A stretch of 64,000 nt of DNA from F23-B02 sp946405205 (GCA_946405205.1 CAMJGL010000005.1:36855-100854), one strand, 5' to 3'. Positions 7,659 through 16,973 are shown, numbered from the stretch's first letter. Translations and numbers: made by a program. The notes: a model not told the origin generated them from the letters alone.

Positions 7659-8525
7659 TCATCGTGTCTTGTACAGCAGCTTTTCAAAAGTGAGATCGTA
7701 AAAGCTTTTCTGTCCCAAATGTATAAGATTGGCAGTTTTTTCTGACTGCTTTACAACTAAAACATCGTTGTTTGCAAGCTCGAAACCATCAGAACCGTCG
7801 ACCGAAACATAGGCTCGCCTGTCGTGGATCTTTTCCGCGCCGACCGTCACCATATGTCGAGGCGACAGCACAAAGCTCTTTGCTCCCATAACATGTGCGC
7901 AGATCGGAGTAATAATGAAATTTCTTGCCTCCGGTTCAACTATCGGCCCGCCCGCGGACATGGAATATCCGGTCGAGCCTGTTGGAGTAGCTACGACGAT
8001 ACCGTCGCCGGAAAAGCTCATTATTCGGTCTCCGTCGCAGCAGGCATGAAGCTTTATGCAATCGCCCATGCCGTGAATAACAACGTCGTTGAGCCCGCAG
8101 TCGGAATATATTACTTTCCCGTCGCGGACAAGCTCAACATCGATCATCATTCTGCGGCTTGAAATATAATTGCCGGCCGCCGCTTCAAGGATCATATCCA
8201 GATCCTCCGGCTCCAGCGACGCCATAAAGCCCTTGGTGCCGAGGTTTATCCCTAACATGGGAGTATCGCTGTGGTTAAGATAGCGCGCGGTGTGCAGTAT
8301 CGTCCCGTCGCCGCCAATGACCATGAACATATGCGCCTTATCGGCTGCCTCGGCCCACGGCGTTATCCTGATATCCTCGGGTATAGCCGACTTATCATCC
8401 GCACCGAACACCGGACACACGGAAACATCATAGCCGCTGTTCAGTAGAAGCTCTTTGGCTTTCTTTGTAAGCTCAAGATGTGAGTCTCTGTACGGATTGG
8501 GGCAGAGCACGATCAGTTTTGACAT
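7659..8525 (-). CDS. nadK: NAD kinase
   Basis: Phosphorylates NAD to NADP. 288 residues. The GGDGT motif is in VIGGDGTILHTARYL near residue 75; the NNDV/DG motif follows as CGLNDVVIH near 148; the glycine-rich loop TPTGSTGYSMSAGGPI is near 180. Start ATG 8525 has GAGGTG seven bases upstream. It lies 9 bases after tlyA and 15 before argR, the standard tlyA-nadK-argR-recN order. Confidence 0.97.
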   Translation of the reverse strand: MSKLIVLCPNPYRDSHLELTKKAKELLLNSGYDVSVCPVFGADDKSAIPEDIRITPWAEAADKAHMFMVIGGDGTILHTARYLNHSDTPMLGINLGTKGFMASLEPEDLDMILEAAAGNYISSRRMMIDVELVRDGKVIYSDCGLNDVVIHGMGDCIKLHACCDGDRIMSFSGDGIVVATPTGSTGYSMSAGGPIVEPEARNFIITPICAHVMGAKSFVLSPRHMVTVGAEKIHDRRAYVSVDGSDGFELANNDVLVVKQSEKTANLIHLGQKSFYDLTFEKLLYKTR

Positions 8526-8534
8526 AATTTCACC

Positions 8535-9329
8535 TCACAGGTACTCGTGAGACGCTTCGACAACAGCCTTTGCATCTATTTCGGGCGCATCGAAGCTGCC
8601 CTTTTTCATATAACACAGGTACTCCCTGTTTCCCTCCGGCCCCTTGATCGGAGAAAAATCAAGGCCCATGACCGTCATTCCCACGCTCGGCGCAAAGTCG
8701 AGTATGCTTTCTATGACCGCAAGATGGACGGCTTTGTCGCGTACAACACCCTTTTTGCCGACCTCATCTTTTCCGGCCTCGAACTGCGGCTTTATTAGGC
8801 ACACGAGCTCGGCACCTTCTTTCAGAAGCGAACACACTGCCGGAAGCACGAGCTTTATCGAGATAAATGAAAGGTCCATTACCGCAAGGTCGATAGGCTC
8901 GGGTATCTGCTCGGAGCTGATGTATCTTATATTAGTGCGCTCCATATTGACTACACGCACATCCTGCCTCAGGCTCCATGCGAGCTGACCGTAGCCCACA
9001 TCAACGGAGTATACCTTTTTGGCGCCGTTTTTCAGGAGAACGTCGGTAAATCCTCCTGTCGATGCGCCGCAGTCAATGCACGTCCTGCCCGCTGCGTCTA
9101 TCGGGAACACATTCAGAGCCTTTTCAAGCTTGAATCCTCCGCGGCTGACATACGGCAGAGCCGCGCCCTTAACTTCGACGGACGCATCGGGCGATACCTG
9201 CATCCCCGGCTTATCCGCGCGCTGACCGTCAACGAATACAAGGCCGCTCATTATAGTCGTTTTTGCCCTTTCGCGGCTCTCGGTAAGGCCGAGGTCAAAA
9301 ACGAGCTGATCCAATCTTACTTTTTTCAC
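8535..9329 (-). CDS. tlyA: TlyA-family rRNA 2'-O-methyltransferase
   Basis: Predicted 2'-O-methyltransferase of rRNA, once annotated as hemolysin. 264 residues: an N-terminal S4 RNA-binding domain (residues 1-60, RLDQLVFDLGL, SRERAKTTIMSG) and an FtsJ-like methyltransferase domain with the SAM motif DCGASTGGFTDVLL near 90 and DLSFISIKL near 152. The start is GTG at 9329, overlapping the dxs stop as GTGA with AAGAGGTG in front. It links dxs to nadK, as in many Firmicutes. Confidence 0.94.
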   Translation of the reverse strand: MKKVRLDQLVFDLGLTESRERAKTTIMSGLVFVDGQRADKPGMQVSPDASVEVKGAALPYVSRGGFKLEKALNVFPIDAAGRTCIDCGASTGGFTDVLLKNGAKKVYSVDVGYGQLAWSLRQDVRVVNMERTNIRYISSEQIPEPIDLAVMDLSFISIKLVLPAVCSLLKEGAELVCLIKPQFEAGKDEVGKKGVVRDKAVHLAVIESILDFAPSVGMTVMGLDFSPIKGPEGNREYLCYMKKGSFDAPEIDAKAVVEASHEYL

Positions 9330-11170
9330 TTTGCACCTCTTATAAGCTTACAGGCCTCATTAAAGAGACTGTCCGCATCCAGACCGCAGTGCCGTCTGAG
9401 CTCGTCGACCGAGCCGTGAACGACCACGCCGCTGCCGAGATTTACGTTGTATGCGGCCTTAAGATTAATACCGCTTCTCTCAACGGCCGCAAGGATGGAG
9501 TCTGCTATGCAGGCGCTTTCGCAGACCTCCTCTGCCATGAGAAAAACACCTGTTTTCTTCAAAGAGGAAAGAACATCGTCATACGGATGCAGATGCAGGC
9601 TGGACAGCTTTATAACATCGGCGCTTAGCCCCTGCTCATTCAGCATTTCCGCAAGCTCAAGCATAATATTGATCGTAGTTCCGTAAGCGGCCAGCGTTAT
9701 ATCCTTACCGTCAAGGAGCTTAACGCTCGGAGCGGTCTCACAGCCTCGGTATTTACCCTCGCCGCCGCGGGGATATCTTATAGCAACAGGCCCATCCATC
9801 TCGTTTACGGCCATATCCAGCATACGTTCAAGCTCGGCAAAGCTTGCCGGACACAATATCTGCATATACGGAACAGAGCTGAGGAAGCTAAGGTCAAACG
9901 AGCCGTGATGAGTTTCACCGTCGCTCCCGACGAGACCTGCGCGGTCCACGCAGAACACGGCATGAAGACGCTGCAGCGCTATATCATGAATGAGCATATC
10001 ATATGAGCGCTGCAGAAAGCTGGAATACACCGCGACGACCGGCACAAGCCCCTGCTTTGCCATGCCTGCCGCCATGGAAACGGCCTGCTGCTCAGCAATA
10101 CCCACATCGAAAAACCTTTCGGGGTATTTTACTGCGAACTTATCAAGGCCGGTACCGGACGCCATCGCGGCCGTGATTGCGACAACGTTCTTATTATCCT
10201 CTGCGATTTTAACGAGCTTATCGCCGAAAACCGATGAAAAACAGGGACCGGACTCAGGGATTGCTCCCGTAACCGGGTCGAAGGCTCCGACACCGTGATA
10301 CTTTTCAGGGTGTTCCTCCGCGAACTGACAGCCTTTCCCCTTTTTGCTTATGACATGCACAAGTACAGGCGCCGCCATCTCCTTTGCCCAGCGGATTACC
10401 GTTTCAAGCTGCTCAACATCATGGCCGTCAACGGGGCCGAGATAATAAACGCCCATCGCGTCAAAGATATTTGAAGGCAGAATGGTCTTTTTAAGGGCTT
10501 CCTTGAGCTTGTGATTTGCATTATAAAGCTGAGGAACGTTGCCGACAGTGCTTCTGTACCAGCGCTTGAAGTTGATATATCCGGGCTTTATGCGCTCTCT
10601 GGACAGTAGCTTTGCCATACCGCCGACATTTCCGTTTATGGACATACCGTTGTCATTAAGAATGACGACCATTGGTTCATTGCTTCCGCCTAAGTTTGTC
10701 AGTCCCTCATAGGCAAGTCCGCCTGTCAGCGCACCGTCGCCTATTACGGCGACGACATTGTAGTTTTCGTTTTTAAGAGTCCTCGCCCTTGCCATGCCGA
10801 GTGCCACGGAAACGGAAGTGGAGGCGTGACCGGCGATAAAAGCGTCGTCCTTAGCTTCATGAGGCTTGGGAAAGCCGGAAATGCCGCCGTAGCTGCGCAG
10901 CGTCGGGAACTCGTCTCTTCTGCCGGTAATTATTTTGTGCGCGTAGCTTTGATGCCCTACATCAAATACAATGCGGTCAACTGAGCTGTCATAAACACGG
11001 TGCAGAGCGACAGTAAGTTCAATGGCACCGAGATTTGAGGCAAGATGCCCGCCGGTTTTTGATACGTTCTGTATTATAAATTCTCTCAGCTCCTCGCAAA
11101 GCTCGGGAAGCTCCACCGCGCTAAGCGATTTTACATCGTTTGAGGAATTGACTTTATTCAGAATATTCAA
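9326..11170 (-). CDS. dxs: 1-deoxy-D-xylulose-5-phosphate synthase
   Basis: First enzyme of the MEP isoprenoid pathway; condenses pyruvate and glyceraldehyde 3-phosphate using thiamine diphosphate. The ThDP motif GDGALTGG...NDNGMSI lies near residues 140-180, with FDVGHQSYAHKIITGR near 70, DVGIAEQQAV near 355 and a transketolase C-terminal domain. I place the start at TTG 11170 (NILNKVNSSNDV), which matches the usual family N-terminus and has GAGG seven bases upstream. An in-frame ATG at 11203 would add 11 residues but has no ribosome-binding site. It is the first gene of dxs-tlyA-nadK-argR-recN, just past the ispA terminator. Confidence 0.95.
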   Translation of the reverse strand: MNILNKVNSSNDVKSLSAVELPELCEELREFIIQNVSKTGGHLASNLGAIELTVALHRVYDSSVDRIVFDVGHQSYAHKIITGRRDEFPTLRSYGGISGFPKPHEAKDDAFIAGHASTSVSVALGMARARTLKNENYNVVAVIGDGALTGGLAYEGLTNLGGSNEPMVVILNDNGMSINGNVGGMAKLLSRERIKPGYINFKRWYRSTVGNVPQLYNANHKLKEALKKTILPSNIFDAMGVYYLGPVDGHDVEQLETVIRWAKEMAAPVLVHVISKKGKGCQFAEEHPEKYHGVGAFDPVTGAIPESGPCFSSVFGDKLVKIAEDNKNVVAITAAMASGTGLDKFAVKYPERFFDVGIAEQQAVSMAAGMAKQGLVPVVAVYSSFLQRSYDMLIHDIALQRLHAVFCVDRAGLVGSDGETHHGSFDLSFLSSVPYMQILCPASFAELERMLDMAVNEMDGPVAIRYPRGGEGKYRGCETAPSVKLLDGKDITLAAYGTTINIMLELAEMLNEQGLSADVIKLSSLHLHPYDDVLSSLKKTGVFLMAEEVCESACIADSILAAVERSGINLKAAYNVNLGSGVVVHGSVDELRRHCGLDADSLFNEACKLIRGAK

Positions 11171-11226
11171 AACAAAACCTCTTACATAACTAAATATTCG
11201 CATAATTAGCTATTTTATATAATAAC

Positions 11227-11266
11227 AAACCGCAGCGAATATTACAATAGATATTCACTGCGGTTT
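11227..11266 (-). terminator. Terminator after ispA
   Basis: A long inverted repeat (AAACCGCAGTGAATA / AATATTCGCTGCGGTTT type, with one mismatch) 15 bases past the ispA stop, ending in TTTG then TTATT on the minus strand. It separates ispA from dxs, although the two genes serve the same pathway. Confidence 0.75.
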
Positions 11267-11280
11267 TACAATTAATTCAC

Positions 11281-12147
11281 TCAATTGTCTCGGGTGACCA
11301 TCGAATCGGCTAAGCAGCACAAAAAGTCGGTGTCGGTGAACGCTACGCTCAGCGCGCTTTTTGCCGACTCGGTAAGCCTGCGGATCATCTTCATACAGCG
11401 CTCCTCGCCGTAAAGCGCCATATATGTGTTTTTATTTTCCTGAGCGTCGGAGCCGACCGGCTTTCCGAGCGCTTCGTCTGTGCTGATAACGTCAAGGATA
11501 TCGTCCCGTATCTGGAACGCCGCGCCTATGGCAGCACCGAAAAGAGCTGCCGCTTCAAGCTGCTCGTCGCTTCCTCCGGCTGCAGCAACGCCCATTCTGC
11601 AAGCAGCGATAAGCAGAGCGCCGGTCTTGCGGCTGTTTATCTCGTTGAGCTCATCTTCGCTCAACACCATGTTCTCGCCTTTCATGTCGAGAAACTGTCC
11701 GGCGCACATACCGTCGGAGCCGACGGCGTCTGCCAAAATCTCAGCACAGTTTGCTCTGACCCCGGCGGGAAGCTCACTGCGCAGTATGGTGCCGAAGGCC
11801 TCGGCCTGCAAAGCGTCGCCGGCGAGCACCGCCGTGCATTCGCCGTAGACGACATGATTTGTCGGCTTGCCGCGGCGCAGGTCATCGTTATCCATGCAGG
11901 GAAGATCATCGTGAATAAGACTGTAGGTGTGCAGCATTTCGACCGCACAGGCGACCGGAAGTGCTTTCTGAACGTCGCCGCCGGATATGCGGCAGAATTC
12001 AAGAACGAGGATCGGCCTTATTCGTTTGCCGCCGGCGGTAAGACTATACCTCATCGACTCAAGCAGTCCGTCGTAAGGCAGACCCGCCGGCATAAAGTAT
12101 TCGGCGAGCTTCTCATCGATGAGGGACTTATATTCATTCATATTCAT
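11281..12147 (-). CDS. ispA: Farnesyl/geranyl diphosphate synthase
   Basis: Short-chain trans-prenyltransferase that condenses IPP with DMAPP/GPP. 288 residues. First aspartate-rich motif DDLPCMDND near residue 80, second DDILD near 220, and GGKRIRP near 38. The residues before the first motif (HTYSLIHDDLPC) fit the farnesyl synthase type. The start at 12147 overlaps the xseB stop (TAATG); a second ATG six bases in is possible. It is the last gene of the nusB-xseA-xseB-ispA operon, an order found in many Firmicutes. Confidence 0.95.
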   Translation of the reverse strand: MNMNEYKSLIDEKLAEYFMPAGLPYDGLLESMRYSLTAGGKRIRPILVLEFCRISGGDVQKALPVACAVEMLHTYSLIHDDLPCMDNDDLRRGKPTNHVVYGECTAVLAGDALQAEAFGTILRSELPAGVRANCAEILADAVGSDGMCAGQFLDMKGENMVLSEDELNEINSRKTGALLIAACRMGVAAAGGSDEQLEAAALFGAAIGAAFQIRDDILDVISTDEALGKPVGSDAQENKNTYMALYGEERCMKMIRRLTESAKSALSVAFTDTDFLCCLADSMVTRDN

Positions 12148-12380
12148 TATTCCGCGTCCTCAAACGGCAATTCAACAGGCTCGCCGTCGGGGCCTTTTTT
12201 GAGCTTTACCACGGTCTGCTCCGCCTCGTTGAGCAAAGCATCGCAGTTTGCGATAAGGCCTGTCCCCTCCTCAAACAGCTTCAGAGAGTCGCTCAGCGGC
12301 GCATCTCCCCTCTCAAGGAGTTTTACAATCTCATCAAGTCTGTTTATCGAATGCTCAAAACTAAGCTTTTTATCACTCAT
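12147..12380 (-). CDS. xseB: Exodeoxyribonuclease VII small subunit
   Basis: Small subunit of exonuclease VII, which degrades single-stranded DNA. 77 residues, mostly helical, with the family core FEHSINRLDEIVKLLERGD and SLKLFEEG. It overlaps xseA by 8 bases at its start and ispA by one base at its end, so translation of the three is probably coupled. Confidence 0.95.
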   Translation of the reverse strand: MSDKKLSFEHSINRLDEIVKLLERGDAPLSDSLKLFEEGTGLIANCDALLNEAEQTVVKLKKGPDGEPVELPFEDAE

Positions 12381-13587
12381 ATTTTACTGCCTCGCTTTCT
12401 TCTACTGTGCACTTTATCACACCGTCACGGACCAACAGCCGCAGCTTATCATCGTGCTTGACATCTTTTATGCTTCTTATCAGCTCGCCCCTTGCATCCG
12501 CCGCAATTGCATATCCCCTGCTCATGACCTTGAGCGGGCTCATAGCGTCGAGCGACGCGGCAAGTGCAACGAATTTATGGCGTTTTGCGGCGTTTATCCT
12601 GTCAGCCGCGGCAATAAGCCTGTCGCGCACATAGTCAAGCTCTGAGCGCTTTGTATCAACATAAGTCATCGGGTTTTGAAGCACCCTGCGGTTTTTGATA
12701 TCCTCGAGCCTGGTGCTCAGACGGCTGAGCTTTTTGCGCACAGCCTGAGTTTTCCTTATGTTCAGATTCTCAAGAAGCTCGCGCATCTCGGATACGTCCG
12801 GCACGGCGAGCTCCGCCGCATTTGAGGGCGTTGAAGCCCTGACGTCGGCAACGTAGTCCGATATCGTGACGTCCGGCTCATGACCGACGGCAGATATCAC
12901 GGGCAGCTCGGACTCGTATATTGCCCTTGCAACGCGCTCGTCATTAAATGCCCAAAGGTCTTCTATAGAACCGCCGCCGCGGCCCGTTATTATGAGATCG
13001 GCGACCTTATATTTATTTGCGTAACGGATAGCCCCGACGATCTCGGGCGGAGCCTCGACGCCCTGCACACGCACCGGCAGAAGGACGACCTTGGTCATAG
13101 GCCAGCGCTTGCCGAGTATACGGATCATATCGTGTACTGCGGCACCTGCCGAGGAGGTGATGATAGCGATTTTCTTGGGAAACGCGGGAAGCGGCTTTTT
13201 GTGGCCGGGATCGAACAAGCCTTCCGCAGCAAGCTTGGCCTTGAGCTGCTCATATGCTATCTGCAGATCTCCAGTGCCCTCGGGAATGAGATCGGTGCAG
13301 TATAGCTGATACGCTCCGTCACGCGGGAAGACTGATATACGGCCAAAAGCAGTGACGCCCATGCCGCTTTCAGGGCGAAAACGGAGCTTGGACGCACTGC
13401 TTTTGAACATGACGCATCTTAAACTGCTTTCCGCATCTTTGAGGGTAAAATAGTGGTGGCCCGAGGGATAGATCTTGTAGTTTGACAGCTCACCTCGGAC
13501 GCAGACCTTGCCAAGCAGCGGCTCTCCGTCGATCAGTGCCTTTATTATACCGTTAAGCTCCGATACGGTCAGTGTTCTGTCGTTCAT
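12373..13587 (-). CDS. xseA: Exodeoxyribonuclease VII large subunit
   Basis: Catalytic subunit of exonuclease VII. 404 residues: an N-terminal OB-fold (VSELNGIIKALID, VRGELSNYKIYPSGHHYFTLKD) and the nuclease domain with ITSSAGAAVHDM near 150, RGGGSIEDLWAFNDE near 203 and SAVGHEPDVTISDYVAD near 235. A helical region follows. The start ATG 13587 overlaps the nusB stop (ATGA). Confidence 0.97.
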   Translation of the reverse strand: MNDRTLTVSELNGIIKALIDGEPLLGKVCVRGELSNYKIYPSGHHYFTLKDAESSLRCVMFKSSASKLRFRPESGMGVTAFGRISVFPRDGAYQLYCTDLIPEGTGDLQIAYEQLKAKLAAEGLFDPGHKKPLPAFPKKIAIITSSAGAAVHDMIRILGKRWPMTKVVLLPVRVQGVEAPPEIVGAIRYANKYKVADLIITGRGGGSIEDLWAFNDERVARAIYESELPVISAVGHEPDVTISDYVADVRASTPSNAAELAVPDVSEMRELLENLNIRKTQAVRKKLSRLSTRLEDIKNRRVLQNPMTYVDTKRSELDYVRDRLIAAADRINAAKRHKFVALAASLDAMSPLKVMSRGYAIAADARGELIRSIKDVKHDDKLRLLVRDGVIKCTVEESEAVKYE

Positions 13588-14057
13588 TCTTCCTTCTCCG
13601 CTTCGGCACTTTCGCCGAACTCACCGCGCATAAATCCGCCGAGCACTCCGTTGATGAACGCAACGGTCTCGGGCTCATCATAGCCCTTGGCAAGCTCAAC
13701 GGCCTCATTAATTGCCGCGTTGTTCGGGATATCGTCCATATACAACACTTCGCATATCGAACAGCGCAGTACGGCCATGGCGGTTTTCGATATGCGCTCT
13801 ACCTTCCAGCCGCGCGCATATTTTTCGATATACTTATCGATCTGTATGCGGTACTCCTCCATATTCTCCGCAAGGCGAATGATGTAATCCTTCTGCTTCT
13901 TTTCCGGATACTCGGCGTAAAGCCCATCCTCGCTTGCCAGTGTTTCAAAGTATTCCTTATCGAAAAACTCGTCTACTATCTCGGAGACCGGTTTTTCGCT
14001 TGCAGACGCATAAAAGCCGAGCTGTACTGCTATCTCTCTTGCAGTGGTTCTCTTCAT
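13584..14057 (-). CDS. nusB: Transcription antitermination factor NusB
   Basis: Binds boxA RNA with NusE/S10 in rRNA antitermination complexes. 157 residues, all-helical NusB fold. It has ARE..AVQLGFYASAS at the N-terminus and ILRC-type CEVLYMDDIPNNAAINEAVELAKGY near 105-130, the most conserved part. A charged tail (ESAEAEKEE) ends the protein. Start ATG 14057 has GAGAGG. It follows an Asp23/Gls24 protein gene, the usual Clostridial pairing. Confidence 0.95.
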   Translation of the reverse strand: MKRTTAREIAVQLGFYASASEKPVSEIVDEFFDKEYFETLASEDGLYAEYPEKKQKDYIIRLAENMEEYRIQIDKYIEKYARGWKVERISKTAMAVLRCSICEVLYMDDIPNNAAINEAVELAKGYDEPETVAFINGVLGGFMRGEFGESAEAEKEE

Positions 14058-14074
14058 GCCGTATTCCTCTCAGC

Positions 14075-14437
14075 TTATTTTTCAAAGGCAACGCCGGAAA
14101 CATGGACGTTGACTTCCGACTTGTCGATTCCTGTGATGGCCTGAACGGCCTCGGTCACGGAGTTCTGGACCTCGCGCGCAACATTGACAATATTGCAGCC
14201 ATAGCGGACGAGAATGATAGCGTCGACCTTTATCATATCATCAACGATCTGGACTTTAACGCCTTTGGATAATGTCTTTAAGCCTATGAGCTCCGCAAGC
14301 TCGCCGCCGGCGGTGTTGGATATTGCTGCAACGCCGTCGATCTCGGTTATAGCGGTCTGCACCATCGTGGAAATCACGTCTTCAGATATGTTTATGCTGC
14401 CGTTTTTCTCCTTGCAGCTGATGTAGTTATCACCCAT
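14075..14437 (-). CDS. Asp23/Gls24 family envelope stress response protein
   Basis: Member of the Asp23/Gls24 family (DUF322), associated with the cell envelope in Firmicutes; biochemical role unclear. I use ATG 14437 (MGDNYISCKEKNGSINIS), which has GGAGG six bases upstream; an upstream extension to 14485 lacks a ribosome-binding site. The 120 residues show the family features: an N-terminal ISEDVISTMVQTAITEIDGV segment, GVKVQIVDDMIKVD near 80, and a C-terminal NVHVSGV. It is the first gene before nusB-xseA-xseB-ispA. Confidence 0.88.
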   Translation of the reverse strand: MGDNYISCKEKNGSINISEDVISTMVQTAITEIDGVAAISNTAGGELAELIGLKTLSKGVKVQIVDDMIKVDAIILVRYGCNIVNVAREVQNSVTEAVQAITGIDKSEVNVHVSGVAFEK

Positions 14438-14519
14438 AGTGAGCCTCCATTTTTGCCTGCGCATCAAGCGCATGTATTCGGTCATAGTATTTTACCACAA
14501 TCAAAGGCAAAAATAAAGC

Positions 14520-14547
14520 AAAAAAGACGGGCTTTCCCGTCTTTTTT
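14520..14547 (-). terminator. Terminator after spoIIIAH
   Basis: Perfect 12-bp stem (AAAAAAGACGGG / CCCGTCTTTTTT plus loop) ending in a U-run. The spoIIIAH stop codon at 14546-14548 lies in the 5' arm. It closes the spoIIIA operon. Confidence 0.93.
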
Positions 14548-15085
14548 ATGAAGGTACCCCTATTACATTAAGCTGAGCTGCCGTGTAAGCAGTTTCACTG
14601 GTCACAGTCTCGGTTATTCTGGCTACCGCCGCTTCGCTCAGTCCCTCAGCCGGAGCAGGAACCGCAACGGTTATGGAATCCTCGCTCATGTACACAACGC
14701 AGTCGGAGAAGTCCTTTGCAAGCAGCTTGTTTTCGAGCTGTGATTCTTTCATTGAGTAATTTGCCATTGCGGAGATCGCGTTCATCGCCGAATCAATCGT
14801 CTCCTGAGAGGCCGTTTCCGATGAGACCGCGTCCTCAAGAAGCTTGATCGCCTCGTCGCGCGATACCTGTCTGTTGAGCCTTGCCTCGGCAAAGTAGCCT
14901 GACGAGCCTGCCGTGTTGGCGGCTTCATAGGCTTTATTTGCCTCCTCCATTGCCGCGTCCTCTGCCTTGACCATTGCCGAGTCTGCTTTTCCCCATTGGT
15001 TGTTGTACGACCAATTCAAATAAACCGCTGCGCACACAAGCAGCAGAACCGCAGCAATCGTGATATTCCGTTTCAGATTTTTCAT
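14546..15085 (-). CDS. spoIIIAH: Stage III sporulation protein AH
   Basis: Mother-cell membrane protein that pairs with forespore LytM-type SpoIIQ across the engulfment space to form the feeding channel. 179 residues: a short cytoplasmic start, one membrane segment (ITIAAVLLLVCAAVYLNW, 9-26), an acidic linker, then the YscJ/FliF-like ring-building domain. ARLNRQVSRDEAIKLLED near residue 68 and TASQETIDSAMNAI are typical. Start ATG 15085 has GGGAGGG. It is last in spoIIIAA-AH. Confidence 0.95.
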   Translation of the reverse strand: MKNLKRNITIAAVLLLVCAAVYLNWSYNNQWGKADSAMVKAEDAAMEEANKAYEAANTAGSSGYFAEARLNRQVSRDEAIKLLEDAVSSETASQETIDSAMNAISAMANYSMKESQLENKLLAKDFSDCVVYMSEDSITVAVPAPAEGLSEAAVARITETVTSETAYTAAQLNVIGVPS

Positions 15086-15086
15086 G

Positions 15087-15431
15087 TTACCCTCCCATAT
15101 TCAGCGCAGTTTTTAAAACCTGTATCCTGTCGCTTGTAAATCCGGTGAAAGCCTCGACCGCTTTGATTATTGAAAGTCTCACCTCCGGGTTTTCAGCTCC
15201 CTCGCAAACAATTACGGCTCCGTTTTCGGAAAGCAGTACCTTTGCCTCCCCAACGCCCTCGCATTTTTCCAGCACCGTCTCAAGCCTTATCTCGTCGTCG
15301 ACCGCGGTATTATCCGTCTTATCCGCGCTTCCCTTCCCTGTCGGGATAAGCATTATTACAAGGCCCAGGAGCAGTGCCAGCAAAGGATACTTATATTTAT
15401 CGATATGCTTTTTTATCTTCTCAGTTGTCAT
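15087..15431 (-). CDS. spoIIIAG: Stage III sporulation protein AG
   Basis: Component of the SpoIIIA-SpoIIQ channel that forms a large ring in the mother-cell membrane. 114 residues, shorter than the Bacillus protein (about 229). It has one membrane segment (PLLALLLGLVIMLIP, 15-29), a short linker and the ring-building fold (LETVLEKCEGVGEAKVLLSENGAVIVCEGA). It overlaps spoIIIAF by 11 bases and precedes spoIIIAH by one base. Confidence 0.92.
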   Translation of the reverse strand: MTTEKIKKHIDKYKYPLLALLLGLVIMLIPTGKGSADKTDNTAVDDEIRLETVLEKCEGVGEAKVLLSENGAVIVCEGAENPEVRLSIIKAVEAFTGFTSDRIQVLKTALNMGG

Positions 15432-15918
15432 ATTCCCCGCTCCATTGCTGGTTATCTCTGCTTATCCCGAGCTCCGCTTCGATGCACGAGCTCATTCTTT
15501 CACGCTGAGCCTGACTTACGCTGCCTGTTATCGCCGCTTCCGACGGATACCAGTATCCTTCGTCGCTCCAGACGGCCAAAATCTCTACCTCGTCAAGCTG
15601 TACACCTAAATTTTCGGCTTTGTCCAATATATATGCTTCGCACTCATCCTCTATGATAGTGCGGTTCAAATTTTTGCTGTAGCTTTCGCCCTGCGCCGCA
15701 AAGGACTCCGCCTCGAGCTTAAAGCCGGCCAAAGTCTCTGAATAGCTGTTCAGGTCTATACCTGCAAGAGGCGATATGAACGCAACGCACATTGCGGCTC
15801 CGCAGAGTATCGTCAATGCTTTTTTTACCCTGCCGCCCGGAGTGATGACGAGGGCTATACCGCATATGACGCCTGTGTATATTACGGCGTTAAGCCACGC
15901 TCTGAGTACTTCTGCCAT
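15421..15918 (-). CDS. spoIIIAF: Stage III sporulation protein AF
   Basis: Membrane component of the SpoIIIA complex. The ATG at 15918 (MAEVLRAWLN) overlaps the spoIIIAE stop (TAATG), giving 165 residues. An upstream in-frame extension to 15978 would run deep into spoIIIAE and is rejected. Two membrane segments (VIYTGVICGIALVI and ALTILCGAAMCVAFISPL) lie in the first 60 residues, followed by a soluble domain. Confidence 0.92.
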   Translation of the reverse strand: MAEVLRAWLNAVIYTGVICGIALVITPGGRVKKALTILCGAAMCVAFISPLAGIDLNSYSETLAGFKLEAESFAAQGESYSKNLNRTIIEDECEAYILDKAENLGVQLDEVEILAVWSDEGYWYPSEAAITGSVSQAQRERMSSCIEAELGISRDNQQWSGEYDN

Positions 15919-16973
15919 TATCCGCCCACCGCCTTTATCGAAATTCCTATAGAAATGAACAGTATCACCGCACAGCATCCGATGAGCCCGAGGAGCATGC
16001 CTATTGCGCTTCCAATACCGTCTGCAAGTGCTGACAGCTTATCGGCCCTGAAGACCTGTATCATCGCAGCCGCTGCCTTATACGCAAGATAGTTTATCCC
16101 CATCACAGCAAACGGCGCAACGCAGATAGCCAATACGGCGAGCAAACCGAACACGCCTACCGAGTTCCTGAGCATCTCCGCTCCGGCGACCACCGTTGAG
16201 GCCGCGTCGGATATTATGCTGCCGACTATCGGCAGGGCTGTTGATATGGCTGTTTTTGTGAACTTTGAGGCGACAGCGTCACCGCCTGAGGCGATGACCG
16301 AGCTCAAGCTGATATACACGGTGAAGGCAAGGGCTGTAAAGGTCATAAGGCAAGTGCATAACCACTTTATAAGCTTTGAGACGCTTGCGAGGCTTTTGTT
16401 ACCCATGGAGACGGCGGCAACATGGACGGCGAGATACGCATATATAAGAGGCATTATGACATATTGAGCCATTGTCACGAATGCGTCCATGAAAAGCACC
16501 GACGCCGCGTATTTGACCGTTGCCGAGCCAAGCGTTCCGCAGGCGGCCCCCGCCGCGCACAGGGCCGGCAGCAGGGTCTTTGAAAAAACGAATATGGAAT
16601 TTAGGGCATCGGCACTTGAATTGATAAATGAGTTAACGTCGGCAATGCTTATGAGCGCTATCGCCGCACATCCGCCCAGCGATACATAGTCAGGCACATC
16701 CTCGGAGAATACATTCAGCATAGAGCAGATCATGGCAACAGCTATTATTGCAATTGCTTTTCTGAGCGCAGAACCCATATTTTCCGATATGCCGTCTTTA
16801 AGCTCCTCTGCCAACGCCCCAAGGCTTTTATCGGCGTCGGCGGTATCCTCACCCATCAGCTCGTCCGCGTATTCGGGAAGAGCGCCGCGCAGCTCGTTTT
16901 CGTCGTAAAGCTCCGCATAGCAGGAGCCGGTCAGGATAAAAGCAAACACAATAATCAGCAGCAGCTTTTTCAT
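15918..16973 (-). CDS. spoIIIAE: Stage III sporulation protein AE
   Basis: Polytopic membrane protein of the SpoIIIA channel. 351 residues: a signal-like N-terminus (LLLIIVFAFILTGSCYA), then about seven membrane segments from residue 65 to the end, including AIAIIAVAMICSMLNVF and YVIMPLIYAYLAVHVAAV. Its start overlaps the spoIIIAD stop by ATGA. Length and segment pattern match the family. Confidence 0.94.
   Translation of the reverse strand: MKKLLLIIVFAFILTGSCYAELYDENELRGALPEYADELMGEDTADADKSLGALAEELKDGISENMGSALRKAIAIIAVAMICSMLNVFSEDVPDYVSLGGCAAIALISIADVNSFINSSADALNSIFVFSKTLLPALCAAGAACGTLGSATVKYAASVLFMDAFVTMAQYVIMPLIYAYLAVHVAAVSMGNKSLASVSKLIKWLCTCLMTFTALAFTVYISLSSVIASGGDAVASKFTKTAISTALPIVGSIISDAASTVVAGAEMLRNSVGVFGLLAVLAICVAPFAVMGINYLAYKAAAAMIQVFRADKLSALADGIGSAIGMLLGLIGCCAVILFISIGISIKAVGG

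Noticed and set aside
11204..11226. Possible dxs promoter in the AT-rich bases before the gene
   Set aside because: Only weak -10-like and -35-like strings are present, and none has acceptable spacing and match together.
13572..14144. Long plus-strand open frame opposite nusB
   Set aside because: nusB on the minus strand is a clear full-length gene; the plus frame is its shadow and matches no family I recognise.
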